Shown here in pieces: positions 24,541-36,515 of a stretch of 64,000 nt of DNA. The notes under the pieces were generated by a model. The model had not been told where the DNA came from, searched no databases, and worked only from the letters and a program-made list of their open reading frames with translations. Position 1 is the first letter of the stretch, and each line of letters starts with the position of its first letter. The position numbers were made by a program, and so were the translations under genes. Source of the DNA: Chamaea fasciata. Its lineage: Eukaryota > Chordata > Aves > Passeriformes > Sylviidae. Location: the NCBI GenBank assembly GCA_029207755.1, contig JARCOQ010000006.1, positions 29,842,522 to 29,906,521 on the forward strand. The letters are read 5' to 3'.

Positions 24541-27236
24541 ATCACAGGCAAACCCAGCACAAAGTGTATTTGTGGTTGTCTTAATTTCCTGCATGAAGAA
24601 GTTGCATGATTTAAGGAAGACAGTCAATGTAGTATGATAAGCATGTAAAGTGTTGACAGCAACATTTTTGATTCCTGGTCATTCACAGCTAAATGACACA
24701 GTCCTGAAGAAATGCTTTAATCTCTCACTGCTTCAGTTCCCATCTGGATAGTAAAGGTTTTGATGATAATCTCCTTAATGATAGGAGATGCCATGCATGC
24801 TGTACATTCAAGTGCAGAAACACGTTTGTTTTCACTGCTTGTGGCAGGTTGTGGTTTTTAGTATCTGAACTGCTCTCTCCATCTTAACACCTGGTGAAGA
24901 GGATTCTAAGGAACAGGCCCAAAATGAAGAAAAAACTGTTCTATTTGCTTTTTTGGAGATGGAATGTAGAGTAGAGCTGGAGTAACAATGAGGGAGTTTG
25001 AAAAGTGAAAAATAAATAGGCAGTAGCAACAGCAGAAGCAACAGGACGACTTTGAAGGGAGAATGAGATCAGCACTAGCTGTAGCTGAAAGAAGCTGTTA
25101 GACTCATGATTCACTGAAGATGTCTGCAGCTGGAAGGTGTTCAGGAGCAAACTATATTAAACCATTGAACAACAAAAAAGACAACATATAAATGGTTTAC
25201 TGTTTTGTCCTTACAAGTGTACTACTTGTGCTGCCCGAAGAATGAAAAGTCTGAGACTTTGCAGAACAGGTGTACTTCAGGGATACTTTGCTAAAAAAAT
25301 GAGATATGAATGCTTCTGTCCACAAGCCTAAAACTCTTGAAAAAAGTCTGTGCTTTAGTATCAGTACAGTGTAAATTTTTATGAATTTCTTAACTTGAAC
25401 TTGAAAAGACCTATTGAAATCCATTAGAAAGAGTTATTGAATCTTGTTAGCTTGTGACTTAATTAAAGTTTTAAAATAAATTTTTCTTTTTCTTTCTCTG
25501 TCTCACCAGGATTTTGTCAATCTTGCCAAATAACCCTTTGGCACATGGATTGAGCTGTGCTTTTAACAACTGAGCTGTACTTGCTCTCACTCACATTTTT
25601 GGTCTTCAGTCACTCAAATATAACGTCTGCCATTTTTGTGGATCAAAAGCTTTCTGTGCCCTGAACTTTGTTGATCTTAATTGTTTTATGCTGCATTTTA
25701 CAGTTTGTGCCTTAGAACACAGATGGTAGATATTTACCATATATATAAAATTAATATTATGCTGCTCACATCGCATGCCAGGCCACTGATGTAGTAAAGA
25801 AGGAATGCCTTGATCTGCATAAATCTGTTGCATACATTTTCAGTCTCTCTTAATATATTTGTTCCCACCCTTTCTTCTGCTCTAGCTTTGTATCATATTT
25901 TATAAGAACTCACCCTGGATAGTCCCGTGTCCAGTTGTATATTAGAACTTCATTAAGTATGTATTGCTTTGACATGATGTTTCCCTTGCCAAAGCTACTC
26001 TATTTCAAGCAAACTGGAATAGCTCAATTCTACATTCCAGGATGTTTGGACCAGACATATCCTGACAGATGTCATCTTGCAAGTATTGAGTATTTTCAAA
26101 AGCAAAAATTCAGGCTTTATGTAGTCTCAGAAAAAGCTGTTGTAGTTCATACACTAACCCAATGGTCAGAGGCCCTACGTGCACATTTAGAAGTTCTCGA
26201 AGCTGTCAGTGTTGAGGCTTGTGTTCAGTATGTGTGTTTTACTTCCAGGTTTGTGATATTCTGCTATCATGTACAGGTCTGTTCCTACCTTTCTATTCTA
26301 GGATGCATTGTATTGCTCTATACCTTTCAGCTATGATCATAATACACCTTCAGCCTTGAGTGCTTGTCAGCAGTCATCTTCTCTCATAGTAGTAACATTA
26401 CAGGATATGCACGTAGGTCCAGCCAGATGTGGAGAGAGATCAAACTGCTGTAAATGCAGCCGGCCAATACCTCATTATTAATAGTTTACAGCAACTAAAT
26501 ATATTAAGATGAGAAAGGAAAACAACAACAAAATGAAGTTCAGTCCATGTGTCCTTGTTCATAGAGGTAATTTAATCTATAGATAGTATTTCCAAACAAC
26601 TCTGGTTATAGCTGTCTGCTGTTACACTTCTCCAAATGTTCCATACTTATTAGTGCTGCATGACAGTATCACCAGAGTTATTAAATTTCTGCTCGCCACC
26701 ACAATATAAGCCTTTGAAAAGCCACCAGGCACATAAAATGTGAACTTTTGCAGCTATTTTATTTGTAGAATTTCTGTTTCCCTGTGCAGCTTTACAGTTA
26801 TTAAGAAGTATATTTAATCTGTTCAGTTGGCTGTCTCTTGAGTTACTGTTCCTATTTAGTGTTGCTACTTGGTTGAGTTTTAAAGCATTTTTCATTCATG
26901 AAGCAGGACCAAAGCATTATGGAGCTAATATGATGGTATATGTAATAGAGACTCTTAATATGTATTCACATTTTGGAAATATTGTAACTTGGATAGATTC
27001 TCATGGCCTAATTTTAAACTGGTTTATGTCACATGCTGTTCCATTGACTTGGCAGAATTCAGTTCTCTAAATGCAATTATACATGTATAACTGAAATAGA
27101 TTTTTTCCCCCTTTTGTCCTCTTTCTGTTCTCAGTTACTTGTGCACCCCTCATAGAGCCTCAAAAATGCAGAAGTAACAAGTCTATTATTTTTCAAGGGT
27201 GTCTATATAATGTTCAAAACGCAACTTGGTAGCTAC

Positions 27237-27260
27237 ATATATATATATACACACACACAC
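27237..27260. repeat. (AT)n(AC)n compound microsatellite
   Basis: About six AT dinucleotides followed by six AC dinucleotides. A short simple repeat, probably polymorphic. Confidence 0.9.
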
Positions 27261-29030
27261 TTAAAATTTAATTTTACATGTTGGTACATTGGTTTCCTGA
27301 ACATCTGGGGTTCTGTATCAGTTCCTGCTGTAGAAAGAATTTTGTCTGTTAGTTTCATTGCCATGCTAGTACCTCATCACCTTTCCACTACATTGTTCTT
27401 GAAGCTCTTGTGCCTCCTACAATATTATACTGGGGTTTAATGAATGGGTAAATTATTCCCAGGGTGATTGACAGCTGCTTTTCAGGTAAGAACCACATAT
27501 ATACACATCTATACATGCATATGGCAGGAAACAGGTAATAAAAATGTACTTTCCAACAATTTCCTATTTTTAAAAAAATTTGTTTTTTAAAAAATGGGCA
27601 AAGATAAAATGGGGTGTGGTTGTGGCTTATTAATTTTTTTGCATTAAAATCTGAGCACTCTTAGGAAAAAATTCTTAGGTTTTGTTTCATCAAAGTAATT
27701 CAGCAATAAATATGGGAAATATCCTAATTACTCCTTTCTCCTACAATTTCCCTTCACATAATTTTCATTACATCTGTCTACAGTTAAAGCAGCTGATCCA
27801 GGAAGATAACAGTTTTATGGCTAGAAATTTTCTGTTACAGGAATCCAATTGTTAGCAAAGTTCCTGTGCAGAAACCGTGTGTGTCGTAGGCCGACACTCA
27901 TGGCAGCTATTCAAATATTGAAGAGTGGGATGAGTGTTACTTGTATCATGTGCTGAGAGTGTTTCCTATGTTCTACGTAATGTGGATATGTCTACAAGTA
28001 ATTAATAGCTTGAAGTCATAAGCAGGTCTGAAGTAAATAGGTTAGCCTGAATGGTAATAGTTTTTGTGTAGGTATGGCCTCAGTAGTCCTTGGAATATGT
28101 TAAAAAACCCACCAAAAGAATTGGTGCTGTTTGGCATCTGACCATGATTGCTGCTGACTGCTTTTAACAGAGCTGCCTAAGCTCCCTCCTTTGGATCTAT
28201 CTGCACATCTGCAGCACTTTGGATCTGCCTGCATAAGTGGTGGCTGTGTACCTTCAGTGTAGTTACCTTTGGAAGATAATCAGTTTGTCCTGTGCGTATA
28301 GCTGTCCTTTATGCTTTCCTCATTGTGAAGTCACCACTCTGCCACATTACGCTGTGACTCAATATGTGATACTTAAAAAAGATGTGGTAAGCATTTACTT
28401 TTATTTTCATATGAATAGTACTAATGGTCAGTCCAGTTCTAAGGTGGAATCATGTCTCTTACTGGAGCAAAACTCTATCTTGGTGTAACTTCAGTTATTG
28501 AAAGAAAGCCCTCATGTGGTATGTGCTGTTCAGACAACATGATCCTATCACCTTTTTAAAGTGCTTCAGCAGAGCTATTTAGTTAACACAATTGCATAGA
28601 CAAATGGGTTCCGAATAATTCTGAACTTTTTCTGATGATGACAAAAAGTAGTCATTTTATCATGTATAGGTGGTAGATTGTAAAAAATGGGGAAGAAGAA
28701 ACATGGAACAGAAAACGGTCCTAACAAAAAAACAAAGACAATGCTCATTGTCTAATATTTCTTCGATGATCACTGTTTTGATAGCTCTACAGTGCTGCTA
28801 CACATTAACAAAACCCAGAGCAAATACTCAGTGAATATTTTTTTTTTAAATCCAACATGTTGCCTATACAACTTCACTTCCATATGTTACATGCTAATGT
28901 GCAGTGATTGGAGACTTTAGGTGATTGCAAAGCAGGGAAATTAAACTGATTTGTAAATGTGTTAATTTCTTATAGCTACATTTACAGTTGTGTTTAATCT
29001 AATTCATAATGGGAAATCCAGTTTCATACT

Positions 29031-29054
29031 TATATATATGTGTATATATATATA
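29031..29054. repeat. (TA)n microsatellite with TG interruption
   Basis: TATATATATG followed by TGTATATATATATAAA. A short alternating purine-pyrimidine tract. Confidence 0.85.
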
Positions 29055-30274
29055 AATGTTTTTAATAATAATTTCTTTAAAATTATTAGGAAATAAATGT
29101 TATATCTTAAACTATGTTAGCAAATCTTGTAAAAATGGAAGTAAAATAGGATTTTCAGAGAGAAATGATTCATGTATCAGCATGGCAACAGGAGTTTCAT
29201 TATTTATAATAATGCCCACATATAATTTCTTTCAAGTCTTTAGAAATTTTCTGTGTATGATTTATGAAGTATTCATTGCCTGTTTCTGCAAGTTGCAGCA
29301 GTGGCTACACTAATTGTTGGTCCATTCTTTTCCGAAGTAGAGCCCTTTGTGGAGGGCTTACATTTAAATTTCAATGATTGAAATATTTAGCAAATTTTAT
29401 TTAAGGAATCTACTTTTCTTTTGGTTTGTCACCTCATCTTTCTTTTCTGTTTTAGAGCAACATTATCAACAATTATGATTGTATTACCAATTGCTTCTAC
29501 AGACTGATATCAATTTCATAAATAAATAGTTGTCATGGTATGAAGTTTTTCCGTGAAAGAGATCAAGCAAATTGAGAAGTACATTTAGGTTCTTTCTTGC
29601 TTAGATTCACAGTGTAACAACTTGGTGATTGAAATAAATCCAAGGAATATAATATCTGCAGCCAATGCTCATAAGATAGTCAATGTGTTGAGTCACTTAT
29701 GTGTGCTAATTTAAATTAATTTATTCTTAAGAGACTACTGTGACCATTAATAATTTTTTATTTAATTGATCTGTTGCACTGCTTATTTTTATTTTATCTA
29801 GACTCTTACTTGCCCTCATTTTCCCATTACTACTTTGCAATAACTTCTTGTGATGCATATTTTTGAAGAAATACATCTGGCATTTGTTGCAGAATCCTTG
29901 TGGGTATCTCCACCAGCTAAATAAAATCTGTTGTGTGTAATAGTCATGTTTGCAATAACTATGAAATTCATGGCAGCTGCAAGCACTTTACACCCTTAAA
30001 AATGAAGCCTAATGTGTAGCATAGTGTTAAAAGGTAGTGGCAAATTTTTTCATGACAACATTGAATTTAGTATCCTGAAAACAAGGGATGGAACACATGA
30101 ACTTCTGCAGCAGATGTACGAGATATAGACTGGCAAGTTAAAAGTACTGCATGTTGCTTTTCAGCTGTTAAATTCAAAATGCACCTTTTCTTTACTGTAC
30201 CATTGACTTAAAGATCCTTTGCAGAAATGTCTGCATAAGGTTCTCTGCAAATCCAAACTCAAAGAATTATTTTG

Positions 30275-30290
30275 AAAAAAAAAAAAAAAA
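30275..30290. repeat. poly(A) run, 16 nt
   Basis: Sixteen consecutive A between TTTTG and GGGTAC. No processed gene copy is recognisable upstream. Confidence 0.85.
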
Positions 30291-32976
30291 GGGTACAGCT
30301 TCTCCTATCTTTAGGAAGTCTTTTCGTAATGGGATTTACACTGTGTGATGAAAGAGGCTAGGTATCCTTTCTTGCATGGCCAAGTCTGTAAGTAGCTTTC
30401 TTTCACTTAGCTGTTAAAGTAGAGCACAAACAATAGAAACTAATGAGCATGCTGAAATATCTTTGTAGTGATGATACAATGGTTCATTTAGAAAACCTTA
30501 CTGAAAATAAACATTTGCCTGGATCACACATAATATAAAAACTATTACTGGTCAATAAATAAAGATGTGCACTTTAGGTCTGGAATGGATGCCTGAAGAG
30601 AAGACTTTTCTCATATAAGAAAGACTTAACCAGGTATCTCCTCCTACTTGCTCCTTCATCACAGTTTATTTATTTGGCATGAGGTGTGTTGATGGGCACT
30701 GATTTGAAGCATAAACAAATTAACTTTGAGATCAGAAAGATCGCACTTTTTAAAAATTGTAGTCAGTCATCTACTGGCCCCCTAAAGATGGTAGTTACTT
30801 GTTCTATCTGAGGACATGCAAATAATTTTAATAGGATTAAAAAGGAGAAAATCAGACTCAAAAATGCCTGAAACCATTCTAATTCTGATTGGAAGAAGCA
30901 TTTTCTGTGTGCACTTCATATTATAGTGGTAAAATTCAAACTAGAAATATATGTATTTTTCTGAGTTGGGGATTAGAAAAATGAATACAGATTTTGAATT
31001 TGGAAGGTGAATGAAAAACCATCTATGTCATATTTCTTTTCCCCTTTTCTCAGGGATATAACAAAAGTATGGTAGAGTTCCCATGAATGGTTTAATGAAG
31101 GAAAGGGTTTGAATGCCTATCTGATAAACATTTACAGATGGATGTACAAAGGCAATACTTCAAAATGTAAAAGATAATCAATGTGAATAAAAATTTGGCT
31201 TTGAATACTTTACTGCAATGTTATTACTTCCTCTATGTGGTGTGTTTCCAATTTGGAAAAATAAAAACCCAACTGTGAGCAGGAAAAAAAAATATATCCT
31301 TCAATAGTTACTCCATTTGTTGAGAAGATCTAATGGTTTTATTTTCATGCTTAATGCCTGTGAAGTTGCACAGACCATAATTTCTAAATCCATCAGGAAT
31401 ACCAGTGTAGTACTATTGCCTTCAAAACTATCTGTAATGGATTGCTTGCTTTTGATTTGTAGAGTGACATGGCAACCAGGATTAACTTTCACCCCCCCAC
31501 CCCTGTTCAAACATGTATATATTTTAGACCCATTAAAAAAAATTAAAAGGGGAAGTCATAACTGTTAGGTTAGATCATGGTTTTGAGTTCTGGATCCTTA
31601 TATCCCTGCACCCAGGCTGTTAAAACTAGGAGATTGATACTTAATGATGTTTCTTGCCCTTTGTTCCCCCATCTAAGCTATAAAGCATATTTGACAAGCT
31701 CTTTTAAAAGGTGCTTGAAGAAAAGGAGAAGACAAATGAGAGATGGGAGGGATAAAATAGGTTGTTGAGAGATGCTTTTCCATCTGAAGAGCTGGAGAAT
31801 AACTTCTGAATTTGGCAAGTCCACAAAAATATCTTGTATTTGACACAGAAAATGTATTTTTCTTTTGATTAAAAGATGAGAGCTACATGCATTCTAGGTT
31901 TCATACCTAATTGAACATACATTTACTTCTATGAAAACATATTTTCTTTAGGGGGAATATTTGAAATCAGTTAATGCAGAACACAAGATATCATTTTAGA
32001 TGTGAGAAAACCTTAATGAAACGAGGTGCTAACAAGAAATAATTGTTTCTAAAATAATGAAAAGAGCAGTTCTGAAATGAAGTATGATGTTTGTGTTTGG
32101 TGTAACATCTCTTAGCTTATTATATTATAATGTGATGTTTAAACCTCATATTAAAAAAATAACTGTGGTGCAAAGAAGAGTAAGGACATGGATTAAAGAA
32201 TTGGAAACAATGTTTTTTGTTGTCTGGGATGTAAAGAAATTAACAAATGCAGGGTTTTTCAGTTTTCATATGGGATATGATGTAGTGTAAACTCTTTAGT
32301 TTAGCAATGAAAGTTATAGAAAATCATATAGCTAGAATTTGAAATCAGAAAACTTGAGAATAAACTAAACGCAGTTTCATTAGAATTCCTTGGCATGAGC
32401 TCCTATGCATTCTCTGCCAATGAAAATTCCACAATCAAAGGTTTTTTTCCTGATATTGAATTCAAACACAGTTGCTGGATTTTAAATGGACAGTAATTTA
32501 GGGCAGCTTGCCTCTTGCTTTATGCAGGTAAAATGAATCATTGCATAGGTTTCTTCTTGCCATATAATGTGTTATTTGGAGTTGATTCTTAAATCTATCT
32601 CAGGTTTTTATGCTGGCATATCTTCATCAGAGCAGGTATATTCTAGGAAGAAAGAAAATAATAGGCAAACAGGAAATCAGAAATGCATGATAATCTACGG
32701 AAATTATCTTTTGAGTGTGGTCAGGTGGAAGAATAGACTAAGTAAAAACTTTTCAAATTAAAAAATGTTACTGTCTGAGTAATCTGTCTACCTATGCTAA
32801 AGTGCCTTTACAGATTTTTTTTCTGCCTGTGTATGAGACAGTACAAGTTCAAGTCTACAGTCAATAGTGCTTTATTCAAAGAACTTTGGATTTGTGCAAT
32901 TGTTTCTAGAGTCTTAAATCTGAAAAACACAGACTTTGTTAATTTCTATGTTGCTTAGTTTCTTTAGTCAGGTCTG

Positions 32977-33029
32977 AAAGTTTTAAACTAAAACTTTAAA
33001 CTACATTAACTCTAACTAAGTTAGAGTTA
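32977..33029. repeat. two adjacent short inverted repeats
   Basis: AAAGTTTTA and TAAAACTTT (32977-32985 and 32989-32997) form perfect 9-bp arms around a 3-base loop. Nine bases later, TAACTCTAACT and AGTTAGAGTTA (33007-33017 and 33019-33029) form perfect 11-bp arms around a single base. CTCTAA-type units continue to about 33055. This may be a decayed mobile-element end or simply repeat-driven symmetry. No coding potential is seen. Confidence 0.75.
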
Positions 33030-33282
33030 CTCTAACTCTAACTTGATTGCATACTCTAAATTGCTTAGTTATATTTTTTTAAATTCTAGTCTCCTTAATC
33101 TTTTCACTCATCTCATAGCTACTTAATATAGTATTTCTAGGCAATATTCCAAGTCTTCAAAATATCATCAAGATGCAATTGTTTTTTTTTTGGTCAGGCA
33201 TGAAATACAGCTTGATTATCATTTGGTATCAAATGCTAATCCAGTTGAAATAATTGAAGTAATGGATTAATAGTGCAACTGT

Positions 33283-33510
33283 GTGCAAGTTGTTAGTGAA
33301 GATGTTGAAGATCCACCACAGGGCTCAGAATGGAGACCTGTGGAACCCACTAGTGACAGGTCCCCAGACTGACATCACCCCATTCACTACAACCCCTTGT
33401 GCCCAACCCATGAGCCAATTGCATACCCATTGTATGACGCATTTATCCAGCTGTGTACTGGACATTTCGTCCTGAATGATACTGTGAGAGAAAGTATTGA
33501 AAGCTTGATG
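33283..33510 (-). mobile_element. decayed CR1 LINE fragment (reverse-transcriptase region)
   Basis: Read on the minus strand, this fragment translates to a recognisable but broken piece of a CR1-type ORF2 reverse transcriptase. The order is an AFNTFSHSII motif (the FDTVSH region), then WVCNWLMGWAQGVVVNG (matching the W..NWL.GR.QRVVVNG motif), then WGPVTSGF (matching W.PVTSGVPQGS). A GPVLFN-like remnant continues in another frame towards 33283. Both the 5' and the 3' parts of the element are missing, including the usual 3' tail, so this is an internal piece of an old insertion. CR1 LINEs are the dominant retrotransposons of birds and other sauropsids. The same RT region is present in the copy at 36141-36420, and the two differ strongly, so they are separate, probably differently aged insertions. 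Confidence 0.8.
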
Positions 33511-33520
33511 TTTAGAGGAG
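33325..33520 (-). pseudogene. CR1 ORF2 reverse-transcriptase remnant
   Basis: The readable frame covers roughly 60 residues of the finger/palm region of a LINE reverse transcriptase. The key matches are FNTFSH, NWLMGWAQGVVVNG and GPVTSG. It lacks the catalytic ADD motif, which would lie further downstream on the minus strand and is not preserved. A frameshift occurs soon after GPVTSGF, and no endonuclease or C-terminal domain remains. It is non-functional. Neighbouring sequence on both sides is unique AT-rich DNA. Confidence 0.7.
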
Positions 33521-35307
33521 GATGATTTAATTTTGCGTACTTCATATAAATCAGTTAAAACATGGAACAATTAAGCATAAATCTACTTGAGATGTGGCAT
33601 ATTACTTCTGCTGGTTTTGTAACAAATATTTAGTAACCACAAACAACAGTACTTCTTCTGTACCCAGAATCTATTTCATGAACAGACTTGAAAAACTTTC
33701 TAATCATGCTCCATATGGGACCTCCTTTAATGGTGATTCCGTAAATTAGCCATCAGGGCTTTTTTTTTTCAGGTTTATGACAGTGTACTATTGAATAAGG
33801 ACAAAAAGCGTAAGTAGAAGTCTAGGAAGGTGAGATTGCAAGGAAGCCATGCACTCCATACACTGATTTACTCCTGGAAATATTCTCAGTAATAGCTCAG
33901 AAGTAGTTTTTACTGAATAGGTTAAAGAGTTATCCAAAGCTAGACTTTTAAACTCTTATATGAAAGAATTTCAGAAATATGTTGAGGGTTGAAGCCTAGC
34001 AAGTGAATAATACCTTTCAATAGCTTCATTTAGAGACAAAACAAATGTAGAACACTCACAAGATCTGCTTGTTTTATATTTACAAACAGGATCGATTTTA
34101 TTCTGTTTTCTCAGAGATGGCCCCAAAATAAGAGGCTCCTTTGATACATGTTTTAAGAATTCCAGAGATAATCTCTCTTGTTTCAGATTTCTTTCCTTGC
34201 TTCTTCCAGTCTATTAATTGAGAAAAAAACTTTTTTTTTTTTTTTCTCCTCTCGGGTCCTTAGTGTAGAAAAAGCCCTTTTATTAATTTTTAAAAATTTA
34301 AACCAGCTGCCATATTAATCTTCTAACTGACAAATGCTGCAGCAGTGGCTCTATCATGCAGATTGTTAAAATATGTTTAAATTATATTATGTGTGTTAAG
34401 ATCCAAAGGACCGACAATGGCATGTTGAATCACAGAGTGCTTCTAACCCCCCTCCAAAATCCCACAAAACCCAAACACTCCTCCCCACCCCAGACCCCCA
34501 ACTCCATACAGATTTATGTGACTGTCCCAGAGGTCCTGAATTAATAATATGTAGCATGTGCAAAAGAATGATAGATGGAAGAGGAATGGCTTATGTCTCT
34601 GTTAAATACTGCATTGTAAAAGTTGTACCGATACATGTTTGTGAGACAGGTCCTGTTTCTCTTGCTTTCCTGAAGGTTGATAATCTCTTGGGCAGATAAA
34701 GGTGGTAGCTTCTGAGGTTTTGGATTTAAAAACCCTGTAGTGTATCTCATACTTTGAAGCAAAGCACTAAAGCACCATTAAATTTTAAAATATAGTTCAG
34801 AAACATTAAGTTTTCTTATACCCTGCAGTTCTTGGTACAAATGACTGAATTTCAGATTAAGATAAAGAAAAAAAAAACCAAACCCACAAAGAACTAAACA
34901 GGTATAAATCACCCAGGAGTTAAAGTGGGAGATAGGGATTGTAGTGAGTCAGTTTGTATTTTTCTGTAGCTGAAAAGTGACAGCTGCCTTGTCCCAAAGG
35001 CTATTTTGCATTTAAAAGTGAAGATTATACAGACAACACAGAAACCAACTCCTTTCCATACTCCATGTTCAGCTCTAAGAAAAAGTCCTGTAGCTGGGGA
35101 GAAACAGTTTAGTGAAGGACTTCAATTTTTTCACATTCCTCCTCATTGCATGTAAGATTAAAAAGTGGCAAAATTTTGAATGGTGATATGAGTACAGAAC
35201 AAATAATTTCATGTTGATAATCTCAATTTCACCTTTTCAAAACAGTTACACTAGATGTTCTACAAAGTCACTTCAAATGGAAATGCACTACAAAATGGGG
35301 CAGCTGT
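33511..35307. other. AT-rich non-coding sequence between CR1 fragments
   Basis: No gene is seen. A T-rich run lies at 34230-34245, and a C/A-rich stretch with very little T or G lies at about 34448-34505. The two CR1 pieces flanking this interval carry overlapping RT regions, so they are not two halves of one split element. Confidence 0.55.
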
Positions 35308-35383
35308 AATAGAATACAACCATAGAATGGCAAGGACTGGAAGGAATCTCAAAGATCATCCTGTTCCAAGCCCCTGCTTTATG

Positions 35384-36121
35384 AGCAGAGATGTCTTTCA
35401 CTACAATCAGGTTCTTCAGGGCTTCATCCAGCCTGGCCTTGAACACTTCCAGGGATGGAGTATTCACAGCTTCTCTGGGCAACATGTTCCAGTGCTTCAT
35501 CACACTCTGAGTAAATAATTTCTTCCTAATATCTAATCTAAACCTGCCCTCTTTCAATTTTAAACCACTGCTCATTGTCCTATTACTATCTGCTCATCCC
35601 TCTCCCTCCTTTTCATAAGCTCCCTTCAGGTACTGAAATGCTGAAGGTCTTCCTGGAGGCTTCTCTTCTCCAGGATGAACAATCCCAGCTCTCTCAATTT
35701 GTCTTTGTAGAGAGGTGCACCATCCCTCTAATCATTTTCATGGCCTTCTCTGGACCAATTTTAACATGTCCATGTCTTTCTTGTGTTGAGGACTCCAGAT
35801 GGGGTCACTAGAGGGGCAGAATCACCTCCCTTGACATACTGGACACTCCTATTTTGATACAGCCGAGGATATAGTTGGCCTCCTGGGCTGCAAGCACACT
35901 GTTGGCTCATGTCCAGCTTGCCATTCTCATGAATTCACAAGTCCTTCTCTGCAGGGCTGCTCTCAATGACTTATTCTTCCCATCTGGATTCATGTCTGGG
36001 ACTGCCCTGACCCAGGTGCAGCACATCGCACTTCCTGAACTCCGTGAGATTCTCATGGGCCTACCTCTCACATTTGTCCAGGTCCCTCTGGAGGACATCC
36101 TGTCTTGCTGCTTAGCTTCAA
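35384..36121 (-). pseudogene. CR1 ORF2, C-terminal part (broken)
   Basis: Downstream of the ADD motif, CR1-like pieces follow in shifting frames: FRKCDVLHLGQG-like codons near 36020, a PLLVTPSGVLN-like stretch near 35800, and then the clean frame at about 35420-35575. That frame carries GLKLKEGRFRLDIRKK, LFTQSVMKHWNMLPREA and TPSLEVFKARLDEALKNL, the conserved end of CR1 ORF2. The usual stop after this point is missing, so the frame reads on into the 3' untranslated region to about 35288. Frameshifts and stops show that the copy is inactive. Confidence 0.8.
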
Positions 36122-36515
36122 GTCATCTGCAAGCTTGCTGAGAGTGCATTTTGTCTCACTAGGCCATTAATGAAGGAAGATATTGAAGAGCATCAGTCCT
36201 AAGACAGAGCCCTAACGGGCTTCTACCTGGACATAGAGTCATTGGCTACAACTCTGTGGCTGCATCCATTCAGCCAATTCCTTATCCACTGAGTAGTCCA
36301 TACATCAAATACATATGTCTCCAATTTGAAGATAAGAGTATCATGTGGGATCATATTGAAGGTTCTACAGAAGTCTAGGTAGATGGCATCTGTTAGTCTT
36401 TTCTTGTCAACCATTACCATCACTCCACCACAGAAGTGGCCAGCAGATTGATCTGGTGCAATTTGCCACTCTTAGTAAAGCCATGCCGGCTGCCTTGGGT
36501 TGTCTCCTTAATGTT
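36122..36515 (-). pseudogene. CR1 ORF2, reverse-transcriptase part (broken)
   Basis: This minus-strand segment encodes the core of a LINE reverse transcriptase, the enzyme that copies CR1 RNA into DNA at the nicked target. The uninterrupted frame at 36223-36423 reads [17 protein letters not shown]...WIRNWLNG...RVVANDSMS, matching the conserved DVIYLDFSKAFDTVPHD and W.RNWL.GR.QRVVVNGS signatures. HGFTKSGK lies just upstream (about 36470) before a stop. Downstream, after a frame break, the catalytic motif appears as KLADDLKL with ADD codons at 36122-36130. The two aspartates are intact but the frame is not. The start, endonuclease and upstream RT blocks are lost by 5' truncation. Confidence 0.88.

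Larger units (their letters stand above)
23977..24561 (+). mobile_element. solo LTR of an avian endogenous retrovirus, copy 2
   Basis: This is the better-preserved copy of the family at 12242. It starts TGTCATGGTTTAACCCC and ends near CCCAGCACA (24553-24561), giving the TG...CA termini of retroviral LTRs. It has GATAAAGACAGTTTAATAGG at 24093-24112, a TATA-like TTTATA at 24288-24293 and AATAAA at 24535-24540 near the 3' end. AAAGT lies just outside the left end (23972-23976) and again at 24561-24565. This could be a 5-bp target duplication that overlaps the terminal A. The two copies differ at many positions and no internal retroviral genes lie between or beside them. They are therefore independent solo LTRs rather than the ends of one provirus. 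Confidence 0.9.
24562..33282. other. AT-rich non-coding sequence
   Basis: No gene or recognisable transposon. It holds an (AT)n(AC)n microsatellite at 27237-27260, an AT-rich alternation at 29031-29054, an A16 run at 30275-30290 and two adjacent inverted repeats at 32977-33029. A 6-bp-arm CpG-containing hairpin (GTGTCG...CGACAC) is at 27881-27897. The longest open frame (25935-26336, 133 codons) resembles no family I know and is within chance expectation. Confidence 0.55.
35308..36515 (-). mobile_element. 5'-truncated CR1 LINE, about 1.2 kb
   Basis: On the minus strand the element starts inside the reverse-transcriptase domain near 36515 and runs to a typical CR1 3' end near 35308, where ATTCTATGG and TTGTATTCTAT repeats occur. 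Recognisable protein motifs, in order, are HGFTKSGK (about 36460-36480), [29 protein letters not shown] holding the catalytic ADD (36122-36130), and the ORF2 C-terminus RFRLDIRKKLFTQ...HWNMLP...FKARLDEAL. Several stops and frameshifts break the frame, so it is dead. The 5' truncation inside ORF2 is the usual outcome of CR1 insertion. No clear target duplication is seen, as expected for CR1. Confidence 0.95.

Noticed and set aside
25935..26336. 133-codon open frame containing a TQWSEALRAHLEVLEAV stretch
   Set aside because: The helix-like patch is suggestive, but there is no family match I know, no splice or start context, and the length is within chance expectation.
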